A stretch of 64,000 nucleotides of DNA from Haematobia irritans (taxonomy: Eukaryota; Arthropoda; Insecta; Diptera; Muscidae), in contig NC_134401.1 of assembly GCF_050003625.1 (NCBI RefSeq), forward strand, positions 72,142,442-72,206,441, given 5' to 3'. Position numbers and translations under genes: made by a program. Positions 40,916-52,998 of this stretch are shown here, piece after piece. The notes beneath the pieces are model-generated. The model had not been told where the DNA came from and made no database searches. It saw only the letters and a program-made list of their open reading frames with translations. Every line of letters begins with the position of its first letter. Positions within the stretch are counted from its first letter, which is position 1.

Positions 40916-41472
40916 CAACGGCTCTACGAGCATTTAGTTAAGAATTCATGAAGTTTGAAAAAAAATTAAAAGAACTAATAAAAAAAAATTGCTCAATTTG
41001 AAAATGATACTGACAACGCATTTTATATTTATTTTGATATCAATATATTGTACTTATGTAATATTCTATGAATTAATGAATTTCAATTACAACATAGCTG
41101 GATGTTGCAAGGCGGGCGGAATGTTTAAGTTCAAATTCGTATGGTCAAAATTTATTCGTTAGATGGGGACTTAAAATATTGTAAAATGATAATTTCCCCC
41201 TCGTTAGAAAATGTACCCTAAGCTCTGGATGCAGCTCTGTGCTTTCAGCACAATTCGTTACATTTTTCTAACGAGTCGCGCCATCACTGTCTTGCGGCGT
41301 CTAAGCTTTTGTTATTATTCGTTACTGGATTACGTCCGTCCAACGATTGTTTTGTAAAAGGTAAATTAATCTCCCAAAAAATTCAATAAAATTACGTTTT
41401 ATTGAAACATTATTGAAAAGAAAAACTAAATCCTTGTGTTTTTATTTATTTTATTTCTCGGTGCTACGCATT

Positions 41473-41474
<2 letters not shown>
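40916..41474 (-). repeat. Repeat X, copy 2, inverted
   Basis: Reverse complement of X1, 559 bp, outer end GCTACGCATTCA facing the TA tract. It shares a TATG variant with X3 where X1 has TGTG, so X2 and X3 look closer to each other there. Confidence 0.9.

Positions 41475-41552
<78 letters not shown>
41475..41552. repeat. (TA)n tract at palindrome centre
   Basis: 78 bases of TA between X2 and X3, the symmetry centre of the large palindrome. Confidence 0.96.
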
Positions 41553-41554
<2 letters not shown>

Positions 41555-42111
41555 AATGCGTAGCACCGAGAAATAAAATAAATAAAAACACAAGGATTTA
41601 GTTTTTCTTTTCAATAATGTTTCAATAAAACGTAATTTTATTGAATTTTTTGGGAGATTAATTTACCTTTTACAAAACAATCGTTGGACGGACGTAATCC
41701 AGTAACGAATAATAACAAAAGCTTAGACGCCGCAAGACAGTGATGGCGCGACTCGTTAGAAAAATGTAACGAATTGTGCTGAAAGCACAGAGCTGCATCC
41801 AGAGCTTAGGGTACATTTTCTAACGAGGGGGAAATTATCATTTTACAATATTTTAAGTCCCCATCTAACGAATAAATTTTGACCATACGAATTTGAACTT
41901 AAACATTCCGCCCGCCTTGCAACATCCAGCTATGTTGTAATTGAAATTCATTAATTCATAGAATATTACATAAGTACAATATATTGATATCAAAATAAAT
42001 ATAAAATGCGTTGTCAGTATCATTTTCAAATTGAGCAATTTTTTTTTATTAGTTCTTTTATTTTTTTTTCAAACTTCATGAATTCTTAACTAAATGCTCG
42101 TAGAGCCGTTG
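41553..42111 (+). repeat. Repeat X, copy 3
   Basis: Same 559-bp unit as X1. At its inner end (CCGTTG) it joins Pao-derived sequence beginning ACCCGGAGGGTCTGCAG. Confidence 0.9.
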
Positions 42112-42136
42112 ACCCGGAGGGTCTGCAGTGCCTGGG

Positions 42137-43165
42137 TTATTGGCCAGGATGACCTACGACACTTATGGTTGGCATTGACCTGACACTATCCAGCCAAACA
42201 TCGTTAGCTGCGCCAATGGGAATCCAGGACTCGAAAATATTTGTGTCTTTAGAACCCGTGCGTAGACATCGGGCCCTAGAACCAACCCCACCCCGGAAGG
42301 ACGGTAAAACCTTGGGTCGGCCAGCTGGAGACACTCGAAATGTTCCCGTATCGTATCTGGAGCCGACGACGATGGGGTGACAACACGGGTCAGGTCTGTT
42401 ACCCGGGCAGAAAAAAACCAATTTACTTTCTGCATTGTGTCGGGAGACAGCAACAAGCGGACAAAATGCGTCATGCGACGTCATCGCTGAGACAAGCCGT
42501 AGGCTGAGAGCTAAACTGCTACAAATCATACTGTACCCCGCACACGGGTCGAGGACAGCTCGGACAGGAATTCGACGACCGGACAAGACGAGTATCAACA
42601 CAATAGTGGGACCAAGCGTAACAGTTGGTTGCAAAACTAACAACGGACTGAATATGGGGGTTGCATTTGTAATGCAGTACGCGGACGAATTAACGGACGG
42701 ACTTGAATTTGACTTTCTCTTAGACAAATCGGACGATGGAGCGGAAGGACGTTGTTGTTGCTCGAATGAGTGCAGAAGCGTATGGTGGCTCTCTCCGCAT
42801 TCGCGACACCTTTCGCGACTATTGCAGGTCGATCGCATGTGTGACCTGCCCAGACAGTTGGAGCACACCCGATGAAGAACTACGGTGCGCAGCCTTTGCT
42901 CCAACCGCATTTTCAAGAACCTGCGGCACGACCGTAGATTATGCTTCCGCCTGCATAACACACAATTGTTTAAATGAAGCTTTGGGCTCGAGTCCGAATT
43001 TCTTTGGGCAGTCCCCGTAGGGGAAGACGAAGATTCTGCTGCCTTAGTTGCAGATACTTCAGCTGGAGCCGTATCAGTTCCCGACGGAGGGACAACTTTT
43101 TGTGTCGGTACTACCTCTTGTGAAGAGGCGACGACTGGGGTCATCCCGACGTCAGGGGCCTGCTC
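42137..43165 (-). pseudogene. Second gag/protease-like ORF, copy A
   Basis: Mirror of 39850-40890, with the same fusion to a truncated integrase C-terminus and the same frameshift (second frame 42474-42163). A single residue change (Ala for Val in the APAEVSATK segment) distinguishes them. Confidence 0.7.
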
Positions 43166-43167
43166 GA

Positions 43168-45269
43168 TTACTGGTAACGAATTACTACCAAGTCCCCTAC
43201 TTCGATATCACGCTGCGGAAATTTCCATTTATACCTTTTCTGTAAGCCTTTCAAATATTCATCTTTCCACCGTAAGCAGAACTGTTGCGACAGCGCCTTC
43301 ATTTTCCTAAATCGATGCACCAAATGAAGTGGTGATTCCTCCTCTAACTGTTCAGGAGGCGCCAAGATCGGAGATCCTACCAAAAATGGCCAGGCGTAAG
43401 TGCTACCAATTCTTGAGAACTTTCACTCATTGGGCACAACGGCCTAGAATTTAAACAAGCCTCAATTCTCGAAAGAACAGTCGAAAACTCTTCAAATGTA
43501 AATTTGAATCCTGATGCATGCTTCCTAAAATGCGTCTTGAAGCTTTTGACAGCAGCTTCCCAGAGACCACCCATATGTGGCGCCCCGGCAGGGATAAACT
43601 GCCAGAAAAGCTGCTGAAACTGGTATGCGGAACACACCTTATCACGTCCTTCCTTAAAAACACATCTCAAATCCTTTTCCATTTCGCGTGAAGCGCCTAC
43701 AAAATTTGTACCATTATCCGAAAAAATGGTCTTGGGACAACCGCGTCGAGATATAAATCTGTGAAAAGCGGCCAGAAACGTTGTCGTAGACAAGTCTGAT
43801 GTGGCTTCCAAGTGTATGGCCTTCGTCGAAAAGCATACAAAAACGCAAACATAACCCTTTGTTATCTTACATGCGCGCCCTATAAATGACTTAATTTCGA
43901 AAGGCCCCGCAAAATCAACGCCAGTCGTAGTAAACGGTCTGATAAGTACAGTTCTCTCCGGTGGGAGAGCCGCCATGATCTGCGTACAAGACTTCTTCCT
44001 ATCCAACAGACACCGTTTACACCGGTTAATAGTCGATCTAATCAAAGATGTTAAACGAGGAATCCAATACTCAATCCGAATAAGACGTAGAACCAACTGG
44101 TTTCCTCCGTGAATAGATATGTCGTGAACATATTTCACCAGTAACCTAGCGAATCTACTATTATACGGCACTATAATTGGATGTCGCTCACTATACGAAA
44201 GGGTAGGACACCTACTCAAACGACCATTCAACCTCATAACCCCCTCCTCATCCAGGAATGGATTCAATGACAACAACGAACTCCTGGAATCTAACGGTTT
44301 CTTTTCCATCAAACAACCGTACTCATCTGGATAATGAGCCCTTTGAGAAAGAACAGCTAGACGTAATCTCACTGCCTTTAATTCGGTTGCCGTCAACGTC
44401 GTGCCGTGATACACATTTCGACTAGCATGTGAATAATGGGTCCTTTGATAAAACCTAAATATATATGCGATGACTCGTAGAGCCCTATCTAACGAAGAAA
44501 ATCTCTCTAAAATGTCCTCATAGTTCGTAAAAAACGATGCGTGAGTCTTGACCGCCCGTACCTCAACGTCAGTCTCAAGAGGGGTCAAATCACTAATATC
44601 CCACTGAGAACTAGCTGAGCACAGCCACTCTGGTCCATGCCACCAAAGCGTTGAAACTGCCAACTCTGCAGACGACACTCCGCGACTTCCCAAGTCGGCC
44701 GGATTGTCCTCAGAACGAACATGGTACCAATTCTGTCCCCCAGTATTCTCCTGAATCCTACATACGCGATTCGCAACGAAAGTAGACCACGTAGATGGCG
44801 TCTTTCGAAGCCAAGAGCGGACGATCGTAGAATCCGTCCAACAATAAACACGGCGAAACTCAATATCTAGCTCCCTGGCTATAGACTTGTAAAGTTCTGA
44901 GGCCAAAACTGCCCCACAAAGCTCCAATCGTGGCAAAGATATAGATTTGATGGGGGCTACCTTAGTCTTACAAGATAGCAAATGGGTGAAGATTTGTCCC
45001 TGCGGCGTAACCACACGAACATATACTACCCCCGCGTATGCTTTTTCCGAGGCGTCGGAAAAAACATGTAATTCTACCTCACAGTCTGTGGAGTACTTGA
45101 CCCATCGAGGAATACGAACGTGATTCACCTCCTGATAGGTTTTGACAAACTTTCGCCATTGTCGCTCAGTTTGTAACGGAAGAGACTCGTCCCATCCTAT
45201 CTTATCCAACCACACCTGTTGCATAATTATCTTCGCCACTATAATAACTGGCCCCAGCCAGCCTACAGG
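43168..45269 (-). pseudogene. pol: Pao RNase H and integrase, copy A
   Basis: The domains and motifs match the left arm (SDASEKAYAGV, WTDSTIVRSWL, FSDNGTNF, PHMGGLWEAAVK). The open frame 45272-43377 gains its ATG from the hAT end. The frame shift after LTPGHF separates the 43383-43168 C-terminal piece. The DUF5641-like C-terminus is truncated by the 320-base deletion. Confidence 0.88.
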
Positions 45270-48200
45270 CATTAGCGTAGCTAGACAATTTTTCTAGGGG
45301 GGCTATAGCCCCCCTAGCTAAAAATTTATAGACTGAACTTATAGGTTCAATTAATGATCTATTTCATAAAATTGAATAAAAAATTAGACATCAAAATAAC
45401 TCGACAATTAATTTATAATAAAGCAACTAAAAGTAGTTCCACACTTTTCCCAGCAAAAAAAAATGTGAGTTGTTCTAAAGGCACACCTTTAAAAGTACTT
45501 CCAAAAATGTCCTCAATTATTTGAACTACACAGGAAGTTTTTTTACTTCATTTTTATACCCTCCACCATAGGATGGGGGTATATTAACTTTGTCATTCCG
45601 TTTGTAACACATCGAAATATTGCTCTAAGACCCCATAAAGTATATATATTCTGGGTCGTGGTGAAATTCTGAGTCGATCTAAGCATGTCCGTCCGTCCGT
45701 CCGTCTGTCCGTCTGTCCGTCTGTCCGGCTGTCCGTCCGTCTGTGGAAATCACGCTAACTTCCGAACGAAACAATCTATCGACTTGAAACTTGGCACAAG
45801 TAGTTGTTATTGATGTAGGTCGGATGGTATTGAAAATCGGCCATATCGGACCACGTTTACGTATAGCCCCCATATAAACCGATCCCCAAATTTGGCTTGG
45901 GGAGCCTCCCGGAGCAGCAAAATTCATCCGATCCGGTTGAAATTTGGTACCTGATGTTAGTATACGGCCTCTAACAACCATGCAAAAATTGGTTCATATC
46001 GGTCCATAATTATATATAGCTCCCATATAAACCGATCCCCAGATTTGACCTCCGGAGCCTCTTGGAGGAGCAAAATTCATCCGATCCGGTTGAAATTTAG
46101 TACGTGGTCTTAGTATACGGTCTCTAACACCCATGCAAAAATTGGTCCATGTCGGTCCATAATTATATATAGCCCCCATATAAACCGATCCCCAGATTTG
46201 ACCTCCGGAGCCTCTTGGAGGCGAAAAATTCATCCGATCCGGTTGAAATGTGGTACCTGATGTTAGTATACGGTCTCTAACAACCATGCAAAAATTGGTC
46301 CATATCGGTCCATAATTATATATAGCCCCCATATAAACCGATCCCCAGATGTGACCTCCGGAGCCTCTTGGAGGGGCAAAATTCATCCGATCCTGTTGAA
46401 ATTTGGTACCTGATGTTAGTATACGGCCTCTAACAACCGTGCAAAAATTGGTTCATATCGGTCCATAATTATATATAGCTCCCATATAAACCGATCCCCA
46501 GATTTGACCTCCGGAGCCTCTTGGAGGAGCAAAATTCATCCGATCCGGTTGAAATTTAGTACGTGGTCTTAGTATACGGTCTCTAACACCCATGCAAAAA
46601 TTGGTCCATGTCGGTCCATAATTATATATAGCCCCCATATAAACCGATCCCCAGATTTGACCTCCGGAGCCTCTTGGAGGGGAAAAATTCATCCGATCCG
46701 GTTGAAATGTGGTACCTGATGTTAGTATACGGTCTCTAACAACCATGCAAAAATTGGTCCATATCGGTCCATAATTGTATATAGCAAAAGTCATCCGATG
46801 CGGTTGAAATTTGGTACATTTTGTCAATATATGGCCTCTAACAGCCATGTAAAAATTGATCAATATCGGTCTTTAGTTATATATAGCCGATGACTTATTA
46901 CACAAAAATTGGTCCATATCGCCAAAAATAATCTACCAAAACTTTATTTCCATAGAAAATTTTGTCAAATTTTATTACTATAGAAAGTTGTGTCAAAATT
47001 TCATTTCTATAGAAAGTTTTGTCAAACGTTTATTTCTATAGAAATGTTTGTCAAAATTTTATTTCCATAGAAAGTTTTGTCAAAATTTTATTTTTATAGA
47101 AAATTTTGTAAAAAATTTATTTCTGTAGAAAATTTTGTCAACATTTTATTTCTATACAAAATTTTGTCAACATTTTACTTCCATAGAAAATTTTGTCAAC
47201 ATTTTATTTCTATAGAAAATTTTGTCAAGTTTTTATTTCTATAGAAAATTTTGTCAAGTTTTCATTTCTATAGATAATTTTGTCAAGTTTTCATTTTTAT
47301 AGATAATTTTGTCAAACTGTATTATATACGTATTTAATCGGCCTTTTTTGTTTAATTTATACCCCGTATGGGCTAACTTACAATTTAGAAGACAGTGTTA
47401 AAAAGTTTTACGATACCTTGCCATCGGCAAGTGTTATCGCAACCCAAGTAATTCGATTGTGGATGACAGCCTTTAGTAGAAGTTCCTACGCAATCCATGG
47501 TGGAGGGTACATAAGATTCGGCCTGGCCGAACTTACTTATTTTAATGAGTAATTTGTTGTTTCTTTTTTTTCAAATAGTTTAAAAAAAAGAGTAAGAATA
47601 AATAAATTGGTACAAATCATTCAAATTTTGCCACAAAACTGCTAAATCCATTATAGAAAAATCGATAATTTTGGAAATTATTCGAGGAAAAACGTTTCAA
47701 ACAAGCGTCAGAATGCATTAAAAATCATACAAAAAATATAAAAATTATTTATTTGGGAAAATATCACAAAACACTGAATTAGGATCTCACCTTAAGAAGT
47801 GATGCAAATTCATTGCAATGGCTGTTGAAACGGTGGACATTAGTCATATGACAAGCTCATATTACATTCATTGCTTCTCCGCCAATTTTGAACCACTTCT
47901 AGACCCAAAAAGAACATTTTCACTACTTTTTTGGCGACGCTTTTTCGCAGCATTATTAAGATATTAATTTATGAAAGAATAGTTTTAATATCAATTACTA
48001 TTTTTTTAATTAAATTGACTAACCTCAATCATAAGTTCAACCACAGCTTCATTTCATAAATATCTGACTTCAAACATTGCCATCGACAACTGCTACCACA
48101 ACCCAAGTAATTCGATTGTTCATGAAAGTCTTTAGCGGAACTTTGTGCGATTGTATATACTTGTTTAATTTTTATAAAAATTAAAAAAAACTATTGACAT

Positions 48201-48313
48201 TTATTGAAAAATGGAAAATCATAAAAAGAGTTTCAAATTCTGGGGGGGCTAAAATTTTTCTGGGGGGGTCTAAGCCCCCTCCCCAGAGGCCTTCCTACGC
48301 TTATGCCTACAGG
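45262..48313. mobile_element. hAT-type element in Pao copy A (with 8-bp duplications)
   Basis: The element proper is 45270-48305. CCTACAGG is duplicated at 45262-45269 and 48306-48313. The ends read CATTAGCGTAGCTAGAC and, inverted, CATAAGCGTAGGAAGG, followed by G/C-runs around GGGGGGCTATAGCCCCCC. These TIRs and the 8-bp duplication indicate hAT. There is no transposase. It splits the codons between RT and RNase H, right after LFDPVG. Confidence 0.88.
45551..47543 (+). mobile_element. DINE-1/mini-me-like element in hAT copy A
   Basis: It begins TTTTTATACCCTCCACCATAG and has the core TTGTAACACATCGAAATATT and a GTCY tract (about 45687-45740). Then come ~290-base composite repeats (45830-46790) and an inverted AAATTTTCTATAG-type repeat region (46930-47320). 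It ends with the hairpin TTCGGCCTGGCCGAA (47517-47531). The terminal hairpin and T-rich insertion site fit Helentron-associated elements. Confidence 0.75.
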
Positions 48314-49357
48314 GTCAAATAGCCTAGCTATAGCCGATAAAACCTCTCTCTTCGTAAACCGAGATTTTTGCTCAATCGGTTTCATCTCAAAATAAAACAA
48401 GTCTAACTGCGCATTCCACCTAATGCCCAACGGTTTCGAACTACTGGCCTCAACAAATTCCAGTAATTTGGCGTCAACCAAATGGTCAGCCGGAAGCGAT
48501 TCCAAAATGGCTAGCTCATTAGAAGTCCACTTCCTCAGTTCGAACTTTGCCGATGATAATACCCTAATCAATTGATCCCTAGATTCAACAGCAGTATCCA
48601 CGTCATGGTACCCTGTCAAAACATCATCCATGTACATGCACCTTCGTAGAATATGTGCCGCGTGGGGATATTCATCTTCGGAGTCATCGGCCAATTGCAA
48701 TAACGTCCGTATGGCTAAATAGGGAGCACAATTCACTCCAAATGTCACGGTCTGCAGCTCATAGTCTTGTACATCTTTTTGTGGGGAGTCCCTAAAGACA
48801 ATTCGCTGCAGAGAAGTATGGGCCGAATTTACCCTAATTTGGCGGTACATCTGTGTGATGTCGCAATTAAAAACATATTTGAAAAATCTCCACCTCAAAA
48901 TCAAATGAACCAATTCCAATTGTAATGTGGGTCCCACATAAAGAATGTCGTTCAGACTTTTACCATTTGAGGTCTTATGCGGAGCATTAAAGACAACTCG
49001 AAGTTTGGACGTCAATTTGTCCGGATTGATTACCGGGTGGTGTGGCAAATAACACACAGTTTGATCTGCAGGAGAAGTCGACGACACTGGTCTCATATGT
49101 TGCAAGTCCAAATATTCTTTAATCACCCCGTCATACATTAATTTTGTTTCAGGCTTTCGTAAAAGCGAAGCCTCACCACGAATAAACTGCTTCAAACAAC
49201 TTGTCCGCGAATGTCCAAGCAAGACTTGTCCCTTTAATTCGGGTTTTATCGGAAGAGTCGCTACGTATCTTCCATCGGAATCCCTATATGTGGTATTCTT
49301 AAAATTTTCCTCACAAAATTTATCTGCGGGAGAACAAATTGCCCGTCTTGGTAAGTC
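48314..49357 (-). pseudogene. pol: Pao reverse transcriptase, copy A
   Basis: Motifs in order: SKLRVVFNAPHKTS, NCDITQMYRQI, TVTFGVNCAPYLAIRTL, and catalytic YMDDVLTG with YMDD at 48634-48622. It runs to SAIARLFDPVG and then into hAT sequence, which supplies the apparent C-terminus. A TAG at about 49358-49360 separates it from the protease frame, in phase. The same stop is present in copy B. Confidence 0.88.
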
Positions 49358-50712
49358 CTATAATTCCCAAAAGCGAAGAAGAGTCTTGTCAAGACCATCT
49401 TCCTCCATAAATTCTACAGTCGTTGAAAAAACTGTCACACTGGAAGTGGGAATTGAACCAGTAATGAGCCAACCGAAGACTGTCTGTTGAGCAATCAACG
49501 AACCTAAAATACCGGAGCGAACCCCCTGTAATATAATTCTGGGATACACGTCTGCCCCCAACAATAAATCAACCGGACGGCTATCGAACAGATTAGGATC
49601 AGCTAAACGTAAATTAGGCAAACGTGACATATAATTCCCACTTGGAAAGACGGTAAATTCCCAGAAATCTTAGGCAGGACCAACGCAGTCGCCTCTACCA
49701 AGACCGATTCATCTATTGGTGACCCTATACTCAGAGGGCAAATACCGCGAGAAGTTATCGAAACCGATTGATTCACGCCTGATATTGAAGACACCGCACT
49801 CGTTGTCGAAATTCTAAGCAACTTTTGCATATTTTCGGTAATAAAGGAGGCTTCTGATGCTGGGTCAATAAGAGCCCGAGCTGGGTACGTCATACCCTGA
49901 TGAACGATGTTCACCATAGCCGTCCCTAATAGTACCGACCTGTTCTGGGAAACATGAAACACTTGCCTGGCCGAAGTACCAGACACGATTCCAGACGAAG
50001 TGGAAGGCTGCGGGTCAATCAAACCGCTAGAATCCGTAGGACGAGCGGCCGAAACCGTCGAAGACGTAGTCGCCACATTCGTAGAATGGGAAGAATCGCG
50101 ATGAAGCAAAGTATGATGCCTTCCTTGACACTTCTCACAACTGCGAGATGTAGCACAGTTGTTAACGTCATGTCTACGAGATAGACAATTGAAACAACAG
50201 CGGTGGCTCTCTCCGCATTCGCGACACCTTTCGCGACTATTGCAGGTCGATCGCATGTGTGACCTGCCCAGACAGTTGGAGCACACCCGATGAAGAACTA
50301 CGGTGCGCAGCCTTTGCTCCAACCGCATTTTCAAGAACCTGCGGCACGACCGTAGATTATGCTTCCGCCTGCATAACACACAATTGTTTAAATGAAGCTT
50401 TGGGCTCGAGTCCGAATTTCTTTGGGCAGTCCCCGTAGGGGAAGACGAAGATTCTGCTGCCTTAGTTGCAGATACTTCAGCTGGAGCCGTATCAGCCCCC
50501 GACGGAGGGACAACTTTTTGTGTCGGTACTACCTCTTGTGAAGAGGCGACGACTGGGGTCATCCCGACGTCAGGGACCTGCTCGATTACTGGTAACGGCT
50601 CGCGAAGAACCGGTGCAACATCACTTTCTATAATCTCTCTTTCCTCATCGGACATCGGGACGTCATCTTCGTAGTCAGGGAGAGTCTTAACAATTTCCCT
50701 CATACTTTCCAT
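49358..50712 (-). pseudogene. Fused gag2-gag1-protease ORF at the copy A/B joint
   Basis: The ORF 50712-49603 begins as the second gag-like ORF of copy B (MESMREIVKTL, acidic N-terminus, first knuckle set). At 50204/50205 it switches in frame, within the knuckles, to true gag of copy A (CCFNCLSRRHDVNNC, CEKCQGRHH). Protease RALIDPASEASFI follows. A frame change near 49615 leads to the DUF1758-type end (49630-49358: LADPNLFDSRPVDLLLGADVY). The joint has only about three bases of shared sequence (ACC). Confidence 0.8.
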
Positions 50713-50759
50713 TGTACTGCGAAAAGAAAGATGACGCTTACTATATGAACGATCGAAAA

Positions 50760-52998
50760 CTATTCGGTCAGTATGACCAATTTTACCACCGGTCGTCTTA
50801 CAACACCGTTTGCCGTTCTCACGTCTGCAACTCTAACGCGACCGTCAGATCCTGGGTGGACGTCATCCACACGACCTAATTTCCACGATGTAGGAGGCAA
50901 TTGCTCATCACGAATTACTACCAAGTCCCCTACTTCGATATCACGCTGCGGAAATTTCCATTTATACCTTTTCTGTAAGCCTTTCAAATATTCATCTTTC
51001 CACCGTAAGCAGAACTGTTGCGACAGCGCCTTCATTTTCCTAAATCGATGCACCAAATGAAGTGGTGATTCCTCCTCTAACTGTTCAGGAGGCGCCAAGA
51101 TCGGAGATCCTACCAAAAATGGCCAGGCGTAAGTGCTACCAATTCTTGAGAACTTTCATTGGGCACAACGGCCTAGAATTTAAACAAGCCTCAATTCTCG
51201 AAAGAACAGTCGAAAACTCTTCAAATGTAAATTTGAATCCTGATGCATGCTTCCTAAAATGCGTCTTGAAGCTTTTGACAGCAGCTTCCCAGAGACCACC
51301 CATATGTGGCGCCCCGGCAGGGATAAACTGCCAGGAAAGCTGCTGAAACTGGTATGCGGAACACACCTTATCACGTCCTTCCTTAAAAACACATCTCAAA
51401 TCCTTTTCCATTTCGCGTGAAGCGCCTACAAAATTTGTACCATTATCCGAAAAAATGGTCTTGGGACAACCGCGTCGAGATATAAATCTGTGAAAAGCGG
51501 CCAGAAACGTTGTCGTAGACAAGTCTGATGTGGCTTCCAAGTGTATGGCCTTCGTCGAAAAGCATACAAAAACGCAAACATAACCCTTTGTTATCTTACA
51601 TGCGCGCCCTATAAATGACTTAATTTCGAAAGGCCCCGCAAAATCAACGCCAGTCGTAGTAAACGGTCTGATAAGTACAGTTCTCTCCGGTGGGAGAGCC
51701 GCCATGATCTGCGTACAAGACTTCTTCCTATCCAACAGACACCGTTTACACCGGTTAATAGTCGATCTAATCAAAGATGTTAAACGAGGAATCCAATACT
51801 CAATCGGAATAAGACGTAGAACCAACTGGTTTCCTCCGTGAATAGATATGTCGTGAACATATTTCACCAGTAACCTAGCGAATCTACTATTATACGGCAC
51901 TATAATTGGATGTCGCTCACTATACGAAAGGGTAGGACACCTACTCAAACGACCATTCAACCTCATAACCCCCTCCTCATCCAGGAATGGATTCAATGAC
52001 AACAACGAACTCCTGGAATCTAACGGTTTCTTTTCCATCAAACAACCGTACTCATCTGGATAATGAGCCCTTTGAGAAAGAACAGCTAGACGTAATCTCA
52101 CTGCCTTTAATTCGGTTGCCGTCAACGTCGTGCCGTGATACACATTTCGAATAGCATGTGAATAATGGGTCCTTTGATAAAACCTAAATATATATGCGAT
52201 GACTCGTAGAGCCCTATCTAACGAAGAAAATCTCTCTAAAATGTCCTCATAGTTCGTAAAAAACGATGCGTGAGTCTTGACCGCCCGTACCTCAACGTCA
52301 GTCTCAAGAGGGGTCAAATCACTAATATCCCACTGAGAACTAGCTGAGCGCAGCCACTCTGGTCCATGCCACCAAAGCGTTGAAACTGCCAACTCTGCAG
52401 ACGACACTCCGCGACTTCCCAAGTCGGCCGGATTGTCCTCAGAACGAACATGGTACCAATTCTGTCCCCCAGTATTCTCCTGAATCCTACATACGCGATT
52501 CGCAACGAAAGTAGACCACGTAGATGGCGTCTTTCGAAGCCAAGAGCGGACGATCGTAGAATCCGTCCAACAATAAACACGGCGAAACTCAATATCTAGC
52601 TCCCTGGCTATAGACTTGTAAAGTTCTGAGGCCAAAACTGCCCCACAAAGCTCCAATCGTGGCAAAGATATAGATTTGATGGGGGCTACCTTAGTCTTAC
52701 AAGATAGCAAATGGGTGAAGATTTGTCCCTGCGGCGTAACCACACGAACATATACTACCCCCGCGTATGCTTTTTCCGAGGCGTCGGAAAAAACATGTAA
52801 TTCTACCTCACAGTCTGTGGAGTACTTGACCCATCGAGGAATACGAACGTGATTCACCTCCTGATAGGTTTTGACAAACTTTCGCCATTGTCGCTCAGTT
52901 TGTAACGGAAGAGACTCGTCCCATCCTATCTTATCCAACCACACCTGTTGCATAATTATCTTCGCCACTATAATAACTGGCCCCAGCCAGCCTACAGG
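50760..52998 (-). pseudogene. pol: Pao RNase H, integrase and DUF5641-like end, copy B
   Basis: Same motifs as copy A. Here the C-terminal domain is whole: WKFPQRDIEVGDLVVIRDEQ, then SWKLGRVDDVHPGSDGRVRV and VVKLVILTE with a stop at 50760, the DUF5641 type that ends Pao integrases. A 4-base deletion near 51157 (CTCA present in copy A) shifts the frame after LNSRPLCPM, so the main ORF ends at 51136. The last piece is open from 51116 to 50760. Confidence 0.88.

Larger units (their letters stand above)
37273..45757. repeat. Palindrome, ~4.2-kb arms
   Basis: Positions x and 83027-x correspond throughout: 37755 with 45272, 39650 with 43377, 40890 with 42137. The centre, about 41513, lies in a 78-bp TA tract. 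Arms differ by very few bases (for example a Cys/Trp codon near 38390 against 44640 and a Val/Ala codon near 39963 against 43063). The mirror ends abruptly at 37272/45757, where the left arm continues into X1. Confidence 0.93.
42112..50204 (-). mobile_element. BEL/Pao retrotransposon, copy A
   Basis: Read right to left: gag zinc-knuckle part and protease (50204-49358), RT (about 49357-48314), hAT insertion (48305-45270), RNase H and integrase (45269-43168), second gag-like ORF (43144-42137). Its 5' end begins in mid-gag, fused to copy B. No LTR is recognisable. Confidence 0.88.

Noticed and set aside
45679..46863. ORFs with GSVYMGAIYNYGPI repeats (also 54.4-54.9 and 60.0-60.6 kb)
   Set aside because: They are read-throughs of the DINE-1-like internal tandem repeats, open on both strands and not conserved between subfamilies.
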